Counted from the stretch's first letter, positions 44,597 to 55,400 are shown. The stretch is DNA of 64,000 bases from Priestia aryabhattai (GCF_023715685.1 NZ_JAMBOQ010000007.1:1-64000); one strand, 5' to 3'. Numbers and translations are program-made. The notes: a model not told the origin generated them from the sequence alone.

Positions 44597-45409
44597 TTAT
44601 AAATTTAACGTTTTTTCCAAATAATAAGCAATACCATCATTTTCATTAGATTTTGTTACTTCACGCGCTAGCTGTTTTAATTCGCTAATACCATTTTCCA
44701 TGGCGATTCCATGTCCTGCAAATTTAATCATTTCAAAATCATTGTCTTCATCTCCAAACGCAATAATTCGTTCGCGTGGAATTTGATAATGATTAGCTAC
44801 GCGCTCAAGGCCTACCGCTTTATTAAGTCCTTTTTTTACAATCTCAACCACATGCCAAGGTGCTCCCCAGCGTCTGTGCTCTAGTACTTCTGCATGAACA
44901 TCTGAAAGGTGAGAGCGTATATCTTGTACATGTTCTTCATCTGCATGAATTAAAATAGACGTTGGATCGTGCTGCAGCGTGTGACGCAAATCACCTGTTT
45001 GTAATTTAGGATCCCCTAGGCTAAGTACATCCATTAATTTTCGATCTTCAAAATGAAGATATACATCATCTTGCACTTCCGCCATGATGTTGTTGATGCG
45101 ATAGTCTTGCATAGCCGTCACAATCTCGTGAACAGTGCTTCGGTTTAAAGGTTCGTGATGCGTGCCAAAATTAGGCTGAAGGGGATGATGAACAAGCGCT
45201 CCATTAAAGTTTACGATAGGCGTGGATAAATCTAATTCGCTGTAGTACATAGCACTGGAACGATAAGGTCTTCCAGTGGCAATCATCACCACATGGCCTT
45301 CTTGTTTGGCTTTTTCTAATACTCGTTTTGTTTTAGGTGAAATGGTTTTTTCATTCGTTAATAATGTTCCATCCAGATCTAATGCAATTAAGTGTTGATC
45401 GTTTCTCAT
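44597..45409 (-). CDS. yitU: HAD-superfamily (Cof-type) phosphatase YitU
   Basis: This 270-residue cytosolic HAD hydrolase has the motif I nucleophile in LDLDGTLLT (about residues 9-17), motif II T in IATGRPY, the motif III Lys in KGLNKA and motif IV GDEDNDFEM. B. subtilis YitU, in the same position before yitW, is reported to act as the riboflavin-pathway phosphatase on 5-amino-6-ribitylamino-uracil phosphate; that activity here is by analogy. Start after AAAAGGAGCCTAT. Confidence 0.88.
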   Translation of the reverse strand: MRNDQHLIALDLDGTLLTNEKTISPKTKRVLEKAKQEGHVVMIATGRPYRSSAMYYSELDLSTPIVNFNGALVHHPLQPNFGTHHEPLNRSTVHEIVTAMQDYRINNIMAEVQDDVYLHFEDRKLMDVLSLGDPKLQTGDLRHTLQHDPTSILIHADEEHVQDIRSHLSDVHAEVLEHRRWGAPWHVVEIVKKGLNKAVGLERVANHYQIPRERIIAFGDEDNDFEMIKFAGHGIAMENGISELKQLAREVTKSNENDGIAYYLEKTLNL

Positions 45410-45646
45410 ATAGGCTCCTTTTAAATTGAAGTAGTTATACGATTATATTGAATTCTACCAATATTCATGCTTGTATTCCCATATTTTACACAACTTTTCC
45501 TCATGAGAAAAGCAGAACGATTGACATGTAAAAACTGTCTTGTTACGGTGTAAGTCATAGTTATTATTGATTGCTTATGATAAATTGTTTCAGGGTATAT
45601 TTAATACGTGAAGATAATTACGGAAGTAAAGGAAAGGAGAATGAAT

Positions 45647-45955
45647 GTGGAGAAACAGTTAGAAGATAAAATCATGGAATCACTAGAAGAAGTGATTGAT
45701 CCAGAGCTTGGCGTTGATATCGTAAATTTAGGCTTAGTGTACGGTGTAGAAATGGAAGAGAACAACACGGTCATCGTTACGATGACGTTAACTTCCATCG
45801 GCTGCCCGCTAGCTGGTGTGATTGGAGAACAAGTGAAAAAACAATTAATTTCGCTTGAAGAAGTAGAAAATGTAGAAGTGAATATCACATTTAATCCGCC
45901 ATGGGATAAAGATCGCATGACGCGCTACGCTAAAATTGCATTAGGTGTTCAATAA
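45647..45955 (+). CDS. yitW: MIP18/DUF59-family iron-sulphur assembly protein YitW
   Basis: This 102-residue protein is of the SufT/MIP18 family. It has EEVIDPELGVDIVNLGLVY, TMTLTSIGCPLAG with the conserved Cys, and FNPPWDKDRM. Expected to help iron-sulphur cluster delivery in the cytosol. Upstream in-frame starts exist, but the GTG at 45647 has AAAGGAG seven bases before it and gives the length I recall for B. subtilis YitW. It is followed by a terminator shared with fnr. Confidence 0.88.
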   Translation: MEKQLEDKIMESLEEVIDPELGVDIVNLGLVYGVEMEENNTVIVTMTLTSIGCPLAGVIGEQVKKQLISLEEVENVEVNITFNPPWDKDRMTRYAKIALGVQ

Positions 45956-45982
45956 AAAAAGCCATCAACGATGGCTTTTTTC
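45954..45982. terminator. Bidirectional terminator between yitW and fnr
   Basis: The stem AAAAAAGCCAT / ATGGCTTTTTT with loop CAACG lies between converging genes. Confidence 0.9.
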
Positions 45983-46681
45983 TTATTCAATTCTGCACAA
46001 TTCTACAGGGCAGTCCTCGCAGTCTATTTCTTTTCTTAAGAAAGAGAGCTTATGAATGATAATTTTTCCATCTGCCATTGAAATCACTTCGTTTTTTCGC
46101 AACTCAGCGAGCATGCGATTGACCACTTCTCGAGATGTCCCGCATAGATTGGCGATTTCTTGATTTGTCAAAGTTACGTTTAATAAAATACCATTTGGCT
46201 TCATTACCCCAAAACTATTGGACATGCGAATAAGAGTAGAGTAGAGAGCTCCTTTTTTTCCATTTAGAATTAAGTCTCTAAACTTTGTCTGCATTCGCTT
46301 AATTTGTAGTCCCATCCACTTCATGTATTCCATAGAAAGAGCAGGGTATTGTGCTAGTTCGTTTTCTAACACCCGTTTTTGAATACTGATTGCCGTACAA
46401 GGTTCAATGGCTTTTGCTTGAAGCATATGGGGAGTAGATCCGCAAAACAGCATGACTTCCCCGACTAAGTCTCCTGAACTCGCCAGTTGAAGCGTCAGTT
46501 CGCGTCCTTCCGGCGTCACTTTACCTACTTGCACGGCCCCCGACGTAATAAAAAATAAATGGGTTGAAGTCGAACCTTCTTGAAAGAGAAAGTCACCTTT
46601 TTTAAACGGGATTTTATGATCAAAGTTCATAAAAAATTGCTGCAGCTCATTTGAAAAACAATCCGTTGTGATGTTCATCAT
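45983..46681 (-). CDS. fnr: Crp/Fnr-family regulator, Bacillus-type Fnr
   Basis: This 232-residue regulator has an N-terminal cyclic-nucleotide-binding-like beta-roll (about 15-130), a dimer helix and a C-terminal helix-turn-helix (TLTNQEIANLCGTSREVVNRML). The C-terminal tail has cysteines spaced C-x2-C-x4-C (DCEDCPVELCRIE), the spacing of the C-terminal cluster ligands of B. subtilis Fnr. That protein senses oxygen through a 4Fe-4S cluster at that end rather than N-terminally as in E. coli. The tail is why I prefer Fnr over ArcR-type regulators. Start after AAGGTGATAAC. It is divergent from the arg operon. Confidence 0.82.
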   Translation of the reverse strand: MMNITTDCFSNELQQFFMNFDHKIPFKKGDFLFQEGSTSTHLFFITSGAVQVGKVTPEGRELTLQLASSGDLVGEVMLFCGSTPHMLQAKAIEPCTAISIQKRVLENELAQYPALSMEYMKWMGLQIKRMQTKFRDLILNGKKGALYSTLIRMSNSFGVMKPNGILLNVTLTNQEIANLCGTSREVVNRMLAELRKNEVISMADGKIIIHKLSFLRKEIDCEDCPVELCRIE

Positions 46682-46961
46682 GTTATCACCTTTTAATTAA
46701 AATTTTTGCGACTGTTACTTATAATCTATTAAGTTAGAACAGTCTGTATATGCTGTACGTCCACTAGCCGTATGAAAAGAATGTCATACGGATGATTTTT
46801 ATCGTTACTATCATTATACACAAAAACAACCAGTGTTTTCCAAAAGTATCTGTGAACAATTTCTGTGAAAAATAGAAAGTTAGTTATAAAAATAAAAAAT
46901 GATGAATAAATAAAAATGTTTAAAAATATAGAATAAAGTGTTGGATTTTTTAAATATTCAT
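46682..46961. other. Intergenic region between fnr and the arg promoter
   Basis: AT-rich, no gene seen. TGAATAAATAAAAA at about 46903-46916 resembles a second, weaker ARG box. TGTGA occurs twice as a direct repeat near 46850-46870, but not as the palindrome an Fnr site needs. Confidence 0.4.
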
Positions 46962-47003
46962 TTGATTTTATTTTTATACGGTATTATAATGATAAATAAT
47001 TCA
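46962..47003 (+). promoter_or_regulatory. arg operon promoter with overlapping ARG box
   Basis: The -35 TTGATT (46962-46967) and the -10 TATAAT (46985-46990) are separated by exactly 17 bases. TGATAAATAATTCA (46990-47003) resembles the ArgR/AhrC ARG box TGAATAATTATTCA and covers the expected transcription start, which would allow repression by arginine. Confidence 0.75.
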
Positions 47004-47032
47004 AATAGATACGTGGAAAAAGGAGTTTTAAA

Positions 47033-48076
47033 ATGAAAGAATACAAGGTAGGAATTGTTGGAGCAACAGGGTATGGAGGAGTAGAACTGATTCGTTTGTT
47101 AGCGAATCACCCACATTTTCATGTTTATGCAGTTTATTCATCTTCTCAGGATGGGATGGAACTAGCAGAAGTTTATCCTCACCTTTCTAATACTGTATAT
47201 ACGCTGCAAGATATAAACCCTACGAACATGGCTAAAGAATTAGATTTAGTGTTTACAGCAACTCCGTCCGGTGTTTCTAGCAAACTTGTACCTCAATTAA
47301 TAGAAGAAGGAATAAAAGTGGTAGATCTATCTGGAGATTTTAGATTAAAAACAGAAGCGCTTTATGAAAAATGGTACAAAAAGCCTGCCGCAGCCGAAGC
47401 GTTTTTACAACAATCTGTGTATGGATTATCAGAATGGTTTGCAGAAGAAGTTGAAAACAGTACGTTTGTTGCGAACCCGGGTTGTTATCCAACAGCTACA
47501 CTGCTTGGGCTAGCTCCCCTCGTTAGTAAAAAAATGGTGAAATCAAACTCTATTATCATTGATGCAAAGTCCGGAATCTCAGGAGCAGGACGCGGTCTTT
47601 CGCAAATTGCTCACTATGCTGAAATCAATGAAAATATGAAAATATACAAAGTAAATCAGCATCAGCATATCCCAGAAATCGAATCTATTTTAGAAAAGTG
47701 GGATGAGGAAATCGGTCATGTTACGTTCAGTACGCACTTAGTTCCAATGACGCGAGGGATTATGAGTACTATATACGCTGAACTTTCTGAAGAGAGCTCA
47801 GTACAAGAGCTTCATCAGCTATATGTAGATACATATCAAAACTCTCCGTTCGTTCGCGTTCGAAGCGCTGGTGAATTTCCGTCTACTAAGGAAGTAAGTG
47901 CATCAAATTATTGTGATATTGGTATTGCATTTGACGAACGAACAAAGCGTGTCACCATTGTTTCTGTCATTGATAACTTAGTTAAAGGGGCAGCCGGTCA
48001 GGCCATTCAAAATGCCAATATAATGATGGGGTTTGAACAGCAAACGGGTATTGGGTTACTGCCTGTCTTCCCATAA
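47033..48076 (+). CDS. argC: N-acetyl-gamma-glutamyl-phosphate reductase
   Basis: This 347-residue cytosolic NADPH enzyme catalyses the third step of arginine synthesis. It has the N-terminal nucleotide fold GIVGATGYGGVELIR, the active-site Cys in ANPGCYPTA near residue 149, and HQHIPEIE and STHLVPMTRG motifs. It is the first gene of argCJBD-carAB-argF, directly behind the ARG-box promoter, with AAAGGAG before the ATG. Confidence 0.96.
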   Translation: MKEYKVGIVGATGYGGVELIRLLANHPHFHVYAVYSSSQDGMELAEVYPHLSNTVYTLQDINPTNMAKELDLVFTATPSGVSSKLVPQLIEEGIKVVDLSGDFRLKTEALYEKWYKKPAAAEAFLQQSVYGLSEWFAEEVENSTFVANPGCYPTATLLGLAPLVSKKMVKSNSIIIDAKSGISGAGRGLSQIAHYAEINENMKIYKVNQHQHIPEIESILEKWDEEIGHVTFSTHLVPMTRGIMSTIYAELSEESSVQELHQLYVDTYQNSPFVRVRSAGEFPSTKEVSASNYCDIGIAFDERTKRVTIVSVIDNLVKGAAGQAIQNANIMMGFEQQTGIGLLPVFP

Positions 48077-48121
48077 AAGCATAGCATCACTAATCACGAT
48101 AAAAGCAGGAGGGAACGTATA

Positions 48122-49357
48122 GTGATTACGGTTAAACAAACTAAAGAAAAGATAAAGAAAATAGAGAACGGTACAATTGTAACGCCGCTAGGTTTTTCAG
48201 CAGATGGCGTTCACGCTGGTTTACGCTATGCTAAAAAAGATTTAGGAGTTATTGTAAGCGATGTGCCAGCTAATTGCGCAGCCGTTTACACGCTTAATGC
48301 CTTCCAAGCAGCGCCTTTAGCCGTTACAAAAGAAAGTGTAGCAGTGGAACAGAAGCTGCAAGCTATCATTGTGAACAGCGCATGTGCAAATGCATGTACT
48401 GGAGAACAAGGATTAAAAGATGCATACCAAATGCGAAATACATGTGCAGAAAAGCTTAATATTCTACCTCATCATGTAGCGGTAGCTTCTACAGGGGTAA
48501 TTGGAGAGCTTCTAGATATGAAAAAAATCGTGAAAGGCATTGGGTTATTAAGTCCTTCGGCGAACAAAGAAAAAGCAGAAGAATTTCAAACGGCTATTTT
48601 AACAACAGATACAGTGATGAAGTCTGCTTGCTATGAAACAAAAATTGATGGCAAAACGGTTACAATTGGCGGCACAGCGAAAGGATCAGGCATGATTCAC
48701 CCAAATATGGCTACGATGCTTAGCTTTATAACAACGGATGCCAAGGTTGAAGCTTCAGTGCTACAAGATGCGCTGCGTTCTATTACAAATAAAAGCTTTA
48801 ATCAAATTACAGTGGATGGTGATACGTCAACCAATGATATGGTTGTTGTTTTAGCAAATGGAAAAGCTGATCACAAATCGCTTACATCAAATCATCCTGA
48901 ATGGACTTCATTTTATGAAGCACTGCGCTTGACGTGTGAAGATTTAGCCAAACAAATTGCACGTGACGGTGAAGGGGCAACAAAACTAATTGAAGTAAAC
49001 GTATCTGGTGCTCATACAAACGAAGAAGCAAATGTGATTGCTAAACAAATTGTGGGCTCGAACTTAGTGAAAACGGCAATGTATGGAGCCGATGCCAATT
49101 GGGGACGAATTATTTGTTCAGTTGGCTACAGCGGAGTAGCGCTTAATCCTGAAACAGTGAATGTTTCGTTAGGTAATATTCAGATGTTAGAAAACAGCCA
49201 GCCTGTTTCATTTAGTGAAGAAGAGGCAAAGGCTTATTTAGAAAATGATACGGTTGAAGTCTATGTTGACTTACAGCAAGGAAGTGGAATTGGCAAAGCG
49301 TGGGGCTGCGATTTGACTTACGATTATGTCAAAATCAATGCCAGTTATCGAACGTAA
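48122..49357 (+). CDS. argJ: Bifunctional ornithine acetyltransferase/N-acetylglutamate synthase
   Basis: This 411-residue self-cleaving enzyme recycles the acetyl group from N-acetylornithine to glutamate. The autocleavage/nucleophile Thr lies in MIHPNMATML at about residue 198, preceded by GTAKGSG. The GTG start follows AGGAGGGAACGTATA. Its presence shows the cyclic arginine pathway; no separate argA or argE is seen here. Confidence 0.95.
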   Translation: MITVKQTKEKIKKIENGTIVTPLGFSADGVHAGLRYAKKDLGVIVSDVPANCAAVYTLNAFQAAPLAVTKESVAVEQKLQAIIVNSACANACTGEQGLKDAYQMRNTCAEKLNILPHHVAVASTGVIGELLDMKKIVKGIGLLSPSANKEKAEEFQTAILTTDTVMKSACYETKIDGKTVTIGGTAKGSGMIHPNMATMLSFITTDAKVEASVLQDALRSITNKSFNQITVDGDTSTNDMVVVLANGKADHKSLTSNHPEWTSFYEALRLTCEDLAKQIARDGEGATKLIEVNVSGAHTNEEANVIAKQIVGSNLVKTAMYGADANWGRIICSVGYSGVALNPETVNVSLGNIQMLENSQPVSFSEEEAKAYLENDTVEVYVDLQQGSGIGKAWGCDLTYDYVKINASYRT

Positions 49358-49369
49358 GGAGAGAGTAAA

Positions 49370-50194
49370 ATGAGCAATGAAAAAATCGTCGTTGTAAAAT
49401 GCGGAGGCAGCATTGTCAATCAGTTAACAAGCGCTTTTTTTGAAAGTATTCAGCAGTTAAAAGCGAGTGGATATCAGATCATTGTCGTGCACGGAGGTGG
49501 ACCTGATATTCAAGATACTCTTACCAAACTTCACATTGAAACAGAATTTGTGGATGGGCTTCGAAAAACGTCCAAAGAAGCATTAGAAGTTGTGACTATG
49601 GTATTAGCAGGCAAGGTTAATAAGCAGCTTGTAAAAGATCTACAAAAAGCGAATTTAAAAGCGGTAGGATTATCAGGAATTGATGGATTATTGCTTAAAG
49701 CAGAGGCTATTGATGTTGAACGTCTAGGTTACGTTGGAGAAGTAAAAGGTGTAAACGATACATTATTAAAGCAATTAACTGACAGTCAGTATATCCCAGT
49801 TATTTCTTCCATTGGAGCAGATGAAGAAGGTAATAGTTATAATATTAACGCTGACGTGGCGGCCGGAGCAGTCGCACAAGCAGTAAATGCTGAAAAGCTG
49901 ATGTTTGTAACGGATGTAAAAGGAGTGCTAAAGGATGGAACCTTGCTTCCTGAACTTACAAAGTCAGAGATTGATGCACTTATTGAAGAAAAAGTAATTT
50001 ACGGCGGAATGATTCCGAAAGTGACATCAGCGGTAAATGCTTTATCTTCTTTACTTGAAGAAGTTCATATTATTAGCGGAATTGACGGATTTTTAGACAA
50101 GGAAGGAAATATGATTGGTACAGCAATTAAATATAATGGAAAAGGTGGAGAAGATAGCGATGAGTGCATTGTTTCCAACATATCAACGGTTTGA
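49370..50194 (+). CDS. argB: Acetylglutamate kinase
   Basis: This 274-residue amino-acid-kinase-fold enzyme phosphorylates N-acetylglutamate. Motifs: [28 protein letters not shown] and GMIPKV. Start after AAGGAGAGAG. The homologous part ends near GTAIKYN; about 17 further residues run into the start of argD, giving a 35-base overlap with the argD reading frame. Confidence 0.95.
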   Translation: MSNEKIVVVKCGGSIVNQLTSAFFESIQQLKASGYQIIVVHGGGPDIQDTLTKLHIETEFVDGLRKTSKEALEVVTMVLAGKVNKQLVKDLQKANLKAVGLSGIDGLLLKAEAIDVERLGYVGEVKGVNDTLLKQLTDSQYIPVISSIGADEEGNSYNINADVAAGAVAQAVNAEKLMFVTDVKGVLKDGTLLPELTKSEIDALIEEKVIYGGMIPKVTSAVNALSSLLEEVHIISGIDGFLDKEGNMIGTAIKYNGKGGEDSDECIVSNISTV

Positions 50195-51314
50195 TATCCA
50201 TGTGGAAGAGGCGCAAGGAACAAAATTAATAGATAACAAAGGAAATGAATATTTAGATTTTATTTCAGGTATCGCTGTTTGTAATGTAGGTCATCGTCAT
50301 CCTGATGTTCAAAAAGCGGTCGAAGAGCAGTTAAATAAAGTCTGGCACGTGTCAAATTTATTTCATCAATCTATTCAAGAAGACGTAGCAGGTAAGCTTG
50401 CGGAACATTCAAACGGTGATGCAGTATTTTTCTGTAACAGCGGTGCAGAAGCCAACGAAGCTGCGATTAAATTAGCGCGCAAGTACACACAAAAACACAA
50501 AATTATTACTTTTACAAAATCATTTCATGGACGTACATTTGCTACAATGACAGCTACAGGGCAGGCAAAAATTCATGATGGCTTCGGTCCTCTTGTTAAT
50601 GAGTTTGTTTATGTCCCATACAATGATGAAGAAGCATTAAAACGGGAAATGGACGACACCGTAGCAGCAATTATGGTGGAAATCATTCAAGGAGAAGGCG
50701 GAGTGGTTCCAGGAACCGAAGCATTTTTGTTAACCATTCAAGAGCTGTGTAAAAAGCATAAAGCACTCTTTATAGTCGATGAAGTGCAAACTGGAATCGG
50801 CAGAACAGGAAAACCATTTGCCTATCAGCATTTTAACGTGTCACCAGACATTATTACAGCGGCTAAAGGGTTAGGAAGCGGAATGCCGGTTGGTGCGATG
50901 ATTGGAAAAGGCTATCTCAAAGAAGCGTTTGGACCTGGTACTCACGGAACAACATTTGGAGGAAATCCAATTGCTTTAGCTTCAGCCAAAGCAACCTTAA
51001 ACATTATTTTTAATGAAGCATTTTTGGCAGAGGTTAGAGAAAAAAGCCTTTACTTTACCAACGCTTTGAAAAATAGCGTAGCAGATTATTCATTTGTAAC
51101 GGATGTTCGTGGAAAAGGCTTTATGATTGGAATTGAATGCGGAGAACATCAGTCGGCATTGCTTGCAGCTATGCGTGAAAAAGGATTGCTAGCACTGGGA
51201 GCAGGACCGCATGTAGTACGATTGCTGCCGCCTTTAACTGTAACAAAAGAAGAGTTGGACCAAGCGATTCATATCATTGAAGAAGCGTTTAGCCAAACAA
51301 AAATTACTTCATAA
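50160..51314 (+). CDS. argD: Acetylornithine aminotransferase
   Basis: This 384-residue class-III aminotransferase turns N-acetylglutamate semialdehyde into N-acetylornithine. Motifs: [36 protein letters not shown] and the PLP Lys of TAAKGLGSG. The frame is open upstream, but the ATG at 50160 gives the usual start [13 protein letters not shown], with GGTGGAG upstream. The beginning overlaps argB by 35 bases. It is a paralogue of rocD at 32760. Confidence 0.95.
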   Translation: MSALFPTYQRFDIHVEEAQGTKLIDNKGNEYLDFISGIAVCNVGHRHPDVQKAVEEQLNKVWHVSNLFHQSIQEDVAGKLAEHSNGDAVFFCNSGAEANEAAIKLARKYTQKHKIITFTKSFHGRTFATMTATGQAKIHDGFGPLVNEFVYVPYNDEEALKREMDDTVAAIMVEIIQGEGGVVPGTEAFLLTIQELCKKHKALFIVDEVQTGIGRTGKPFAYQHFNVSPDIITAAKGLGSGMPVGAMIGKGYLKEAFGPGTHGTTFGGNPIALASAKATLNIIFNEAFLAEVREKSLYFTNALKNSVADYSFVTDVRGKGFMIGIECGEHQSALLAAMREKGLLALGAGPHVVRLLPPLTVTKEELDQAIHIIEEAFSQTKITS

Positions 51315-51341
51315 TACAAATTTTTTTGAATATATTTGTAT
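51314..51341 (+). promoter_or_regulatory. Inverted repeat between argD and carA
   Basis: ATACAAAT / ATTTGTAT (8 bp) flank a T-rich centre containing TGAATAT in the 70-base gap before carA. It may be an internal ARG-box-like operator or an mRNA processing hairpin; I cannot decide. Confidence 0.4.
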
Positions 51342-51384
51342 AAAAATTCTGTTTTATAAATAATTATTCGAAGAGGGATGCACA

Positions 51385-52458
51385 ATGAACGGATATTTAC
51401 ACTTAGCAAACGGCGATTCGTTTGCCGGACACATTGAACATACAGCAACGCACCAGGCAGAAGGAGAAATTGTTTTCTTTACTGGAATGACTGGTTATCA
51501 AGAAGTTGTGACTGATCCATCTTACAAAGATCAAATTATCGTTTTTACGTACCCTTTGATTGGGAACTATGGTATCAATGAAAAAGATTATGAAAGCAAA
51601 AAGCCTCACGTAGCAGGCGTTGTCGTATACGAATGTTCAGATGAAGGGTTCCATTACGAAGCCATGTACAGCTTTAAACAATATTTAAAGAAATGGAACA
51701 TTCCGCTTATTACACATGTGGATACGAGAGCGGTCGTAAAACGAATTCGAAAAGAAGGTACGATGCAATCTGCCTTTTCGGCATCTGCTGAACTACCAGC
51801 ATTTACGGCTGAATGCGATGGATATGTGGTAAAAGAAGTATCAACAAAAGAGCCTGTTACTTACGGGAACGGTGAGAAACACGTTGTATTAATGGACTTT
51901 GGATATAAAAAATCAATTTTACAAGAGCTGTTAAATCGAGAGTGCAAAGTAACGGTTGTTCCGTATTCTACCAGCCTTTCAAAAGTAAAAGAGCTGCAGC
52001 CGGATGGAATTGTCTTATCAAACGGACCTGGAGATCCAACTCAAGTGAGCAGTCAGCTGGATGAACTAAAGGCAATTATTTCAGCTTATCCAACTTTGGG
52101 AATTTGTTTTGGCCATCAGTTAATTGGGCTCGCTTTTGGAGCACAAACCAAAAAGCTGACGTTTGGTCACCGAGGAGCTAATCAGCCTGTAATTGATTTA
52201 ACGAATAACAAAGTGTGTATGACGTCTCAAAACCATAGCTATGTAGTAGATGAACAGACGGTTACGTCTACGCCGTTAAACGTTCGATTTAAAAATGTGA
52301 ATGACGGATCGGTTGAAGGTTTAATGCATAAAGACCTTCCTGTTATGTCAGTTCAATATCATCCAGAAGCACATCCTGGACCAAGTGACAGCACGTATAT
52401 CTTTGATGAATTTATGAAGAAAGTACAGCAAGTAGGGAGCGGAAAAGTATATGCCTAA
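51385..52458 (+). CDS. carA: Carbamoyl-phosphate synthase small subunit (arginine-specific)
   Basis: This 357-residue glutaminase subunit of carbamoyl-phosphate synthetase ends in a class-I amidotransferase domain with SNGPGDP, the nucleophile Cys in LGICFGHQL and the His-Glu of QYHPEAHPG. It is embedded in the arg operon and slightly shorter than pyrimidine-pathway PyrAA, so it is the arginine-specific copy. The stop overlaps the carB start by eight bases. Confidence 0.95.
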   Translation: MNGYLHLANGDSFAGHIEHTATHQAEGEIVFFTGMTGYQEVVTDPSYKDQIIVFTYPLIGNYGINEKDYESKKPHVAGVVVYECSDEGFHYEAMYSFKQYLKKWNIPLITHVDTRAVVKRIRKEGTMQSAFSASAELPAFTAECDGYVVKEVSTKEPVTYGNGEKHVVLMDFGYKKSILQELLNRECKVTVVPYSTSLSKVKELQPDGIVLSNGPGDPTQVSSQLDELKAIISAYPTLGICFGHQLIGLAFGAQTKKLTFGHRGANQPVIDLTNNKVCMTSQNHSYVVDEQTVTSTPLNVRFKNVNDGSVEGLMHKDLPVMSVQYHPEAHPGPSDSTYIFDEFMKKVQQVGSGKVYA

Positions 52459-55400
52459 AGACCAAACATTAAAAAAGATTTTAGTAATTGGCTCAGGACC
52501 AATCGTAATTGGGCAAGCAGCAGAATTTGATTATTCAGGAACTCAGGCATGCTTGTCATTAAAAGAAGAAGGTTATGAAGTTATCTTAATCAATAATAAT
52601 CCAGCTACGATTATGACAGACACTCACGTAGCAGATCGAATATATTTTGAACCATTAACAGTAGACTGCGTAGAGAAAATTATTGCTAAAGAAAAGCCAG
52701 ATGGTTTGTTAGCCACATTAGGCGGACAGACGGGTTTAAACTTAGCCCTTGAGCTTCATGAACAAAACATTTTGCCAAAATACGATGTGAAACTTTTAGG
52801 GACACCGATTGAATCAATCAAAAAAGGTGAAAGCCGTGAAGAGTTCCGCGCATTGATGAATGAACTGAATGAACCGGTGCCGGAAAGTGAAGTTGTCACA
52901 AAAGTAGAAGAAGCGTTAGCTTTTGCCAAGAAAATTGGTTTTCCTGTTATTGTACGTCCTGCTTATACGTTAGGCGGAACGGGCGGAGGAATTGCTCATT
53001 CTATGGAAGAGCTTGAAAAACTTTCAGCGTCAGGTTTGCGTGAAAGTGCTATTACTCAATGCTTAATTGAAAAAAGCATCGCCGGATTTAAAGAAGTTGA
53101 GTACGAGGTTATGCGTGACGTAAACAATACGTGCATTACAATTTGTAATATGGAAAATATTGATCCGGTAGGCGTTCATACTGGAGATTCGGTAGTCGTT
53201 GCTCCTTCTCAAACGTTAACAGACGTAGAATATCAAATGCTTCGTTCCGCTTCAGTTAAAATTATTTCATCGCTTGGCATTATTGGAGGTTGCAACATTC
53301 AGTTTGCGCTTGATCCAAAAAGCAAGCAGTACTATCTAATTGAAGTAAATCCGCGTGTGAGCCGTTCGTCTGCTCTTGCATCAAAAGCAACTGGATATCC
53401 GATTGCTAAAATTGCTGCAAAGCTATCAGTAGGCTACACGCTTCATGAGTTATTGAATCCTGTGACAGGAGACACGTATGCAAGTTTTGAACCTGCTCTT
53501 GACTATGTAGTAGTGAAATTTCCAAGATGGCCGTTTGACAAGTTTTTCTACGCCGAGAGAACGCTTGGTACACAAATGAAAGCAACTGGAGAAGTAATGG
53601 CTATTGACCGTAACTTTACACGTAGCTTTCAAAAGGCATTGTCTTCTTTAGAAATTGACTTACAAGGATTAGAAGTAGAAGAACTGCAAGAACTTTCAAC
53701 GGATGAATTAAAAACCAAGCTTGGCGAACAAAGCGATGAGCGTATTTTTGTTATCCTTGAGCTTTTACGCCGCGGCACAACGCCTGAGTATATTCATGAA
53801 GTAACGCAAATTGATTATTTCTATTTAACACACTTTACACAGCTGATTAAAATGGAAGCCTCTTTAAAGGAAGGACGTTTTGATTCCATTACAGCTGAAC
53901 ACTTCAAGCAAGTGAAGGAGCATGGATTTACAGATGCTTATCTAGCAAACGTGTGGAATGTGCCGGAGCTTGAAGTGCGAGCGAAACGTAAAGCACTACA
54001 TATTACGCCGAGTTATAAAATGGTGGATACATGTGCAGCGGAGTTTGAATCTTCTACGGCTTATTTCTACTCCAGTTATTACGGTGAGAGCGAGATTGAA
54101 CCATCAACCAATAAAAAAGTTGCTATTATCGGTTCTGGACCAATTCGTATCGGGCAAGGAGTAGAATTCGACTACAGCTCTGTACACGGTGTGTTAGCTC
54201 TTGAAAAAGAAGGGTACGAAACGATTTTAATTAACAACAATCCAGAAACGGTAAGTACGGACTTTGAAGTAGCAGATCGCTTATATTTTGAACCTGTAAC
54301 AGTAGAAGATGTATTAAATGTTCTTGATGCTGAAAATGTGACGGATGTAATTGTTCAATACGGAGGTCAAACTGCTATTTCACTTGTTAAAGGTCTAGAA
54401 GAAGCTGGCGTCAATTTATTAGGTATTACAAATGATGTCATTGATGCACTTGAAGATCGTGACCTGTTTTATAAGCTCTTAGATGACTGTGCTATTCCGC
54501 ATATCCCAGGTGAAATGGCGAAAGATGAGAAAGAGCTTGTACAAAAAGCAAAAGATATGGGATTCCCATTACTTATTCGTCCTTCTTACGTGATTGGCGG
54601 AAAAGGAATGCTGACAATTCAGAACGAAACAGAGCTGCAGGCTTGTTTACCCGCTATTAAAGCGTCTCATTTTCCAATGCTTATTGATGCTTACTTCCCT
54701 GGAAAAGAAGCAGAAATTGATGTTGTAGCAGACGGAAATGATGTGTTGATTCCGACAATCGTTGAACATATTGAAAAAGCCGGCGTTCATTCAGGAGACA
54801 GTTATGCGCTTTTACCAGCAAAAACAGTAGAAGAAGCACATAAAGAAAAAATGGTGAGCTACGCTCAAAAAATTGTAAACAAACTTCAATATAAAGGGAT
54901 TATGAATATCCAATATGTTATTTACAACGATGAGGTCTATATGCTGGAAGTTAATCCGCGTGCCAGCCGTACAGTGCCTGTAGTAAGCAAAGTGTGCAAT
55001 ACACCGCTTGTTTCGCTATCAACTCAAATATTGCTCGGGAAATCATTGTCGGAAATTAGTGAAAAGCTAGGTTTATTGCCAGATCCAGCTTACACAACTA
55101 TTAAGTTTCCAGTATTTTCGACAAGTAAATTATCAGGAGTCGATCCCCTTGTTGGACCAGAAATGAAGTCAACTGGTGAAGGAATTGCGATTTCTTCAAC
55201 GATTGAAGAAGCAGCAAAAAAAGTATTCCATCAGTATGTGTTAAGTAAAAAAGGTGCTACGGAAGTGTATATCAACGGAGATGCGCAAGGTCTTGAAGCA
55301 CTTGTACAAAGCGCAGGCTTAACTCTTGTTAAAGACAAAGAGGTTAGTGAATGGGTAAAAACGAAAGAAGCTTTATTATACGTAAGTTTACAGCCTGAAG

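Noticed and set aside
46845..46875. Fnr site upstream of fnr/argC
   Set aside because: The two TGTGA words are direct, not inverted, repeats, so they do not form the expected palindrome.
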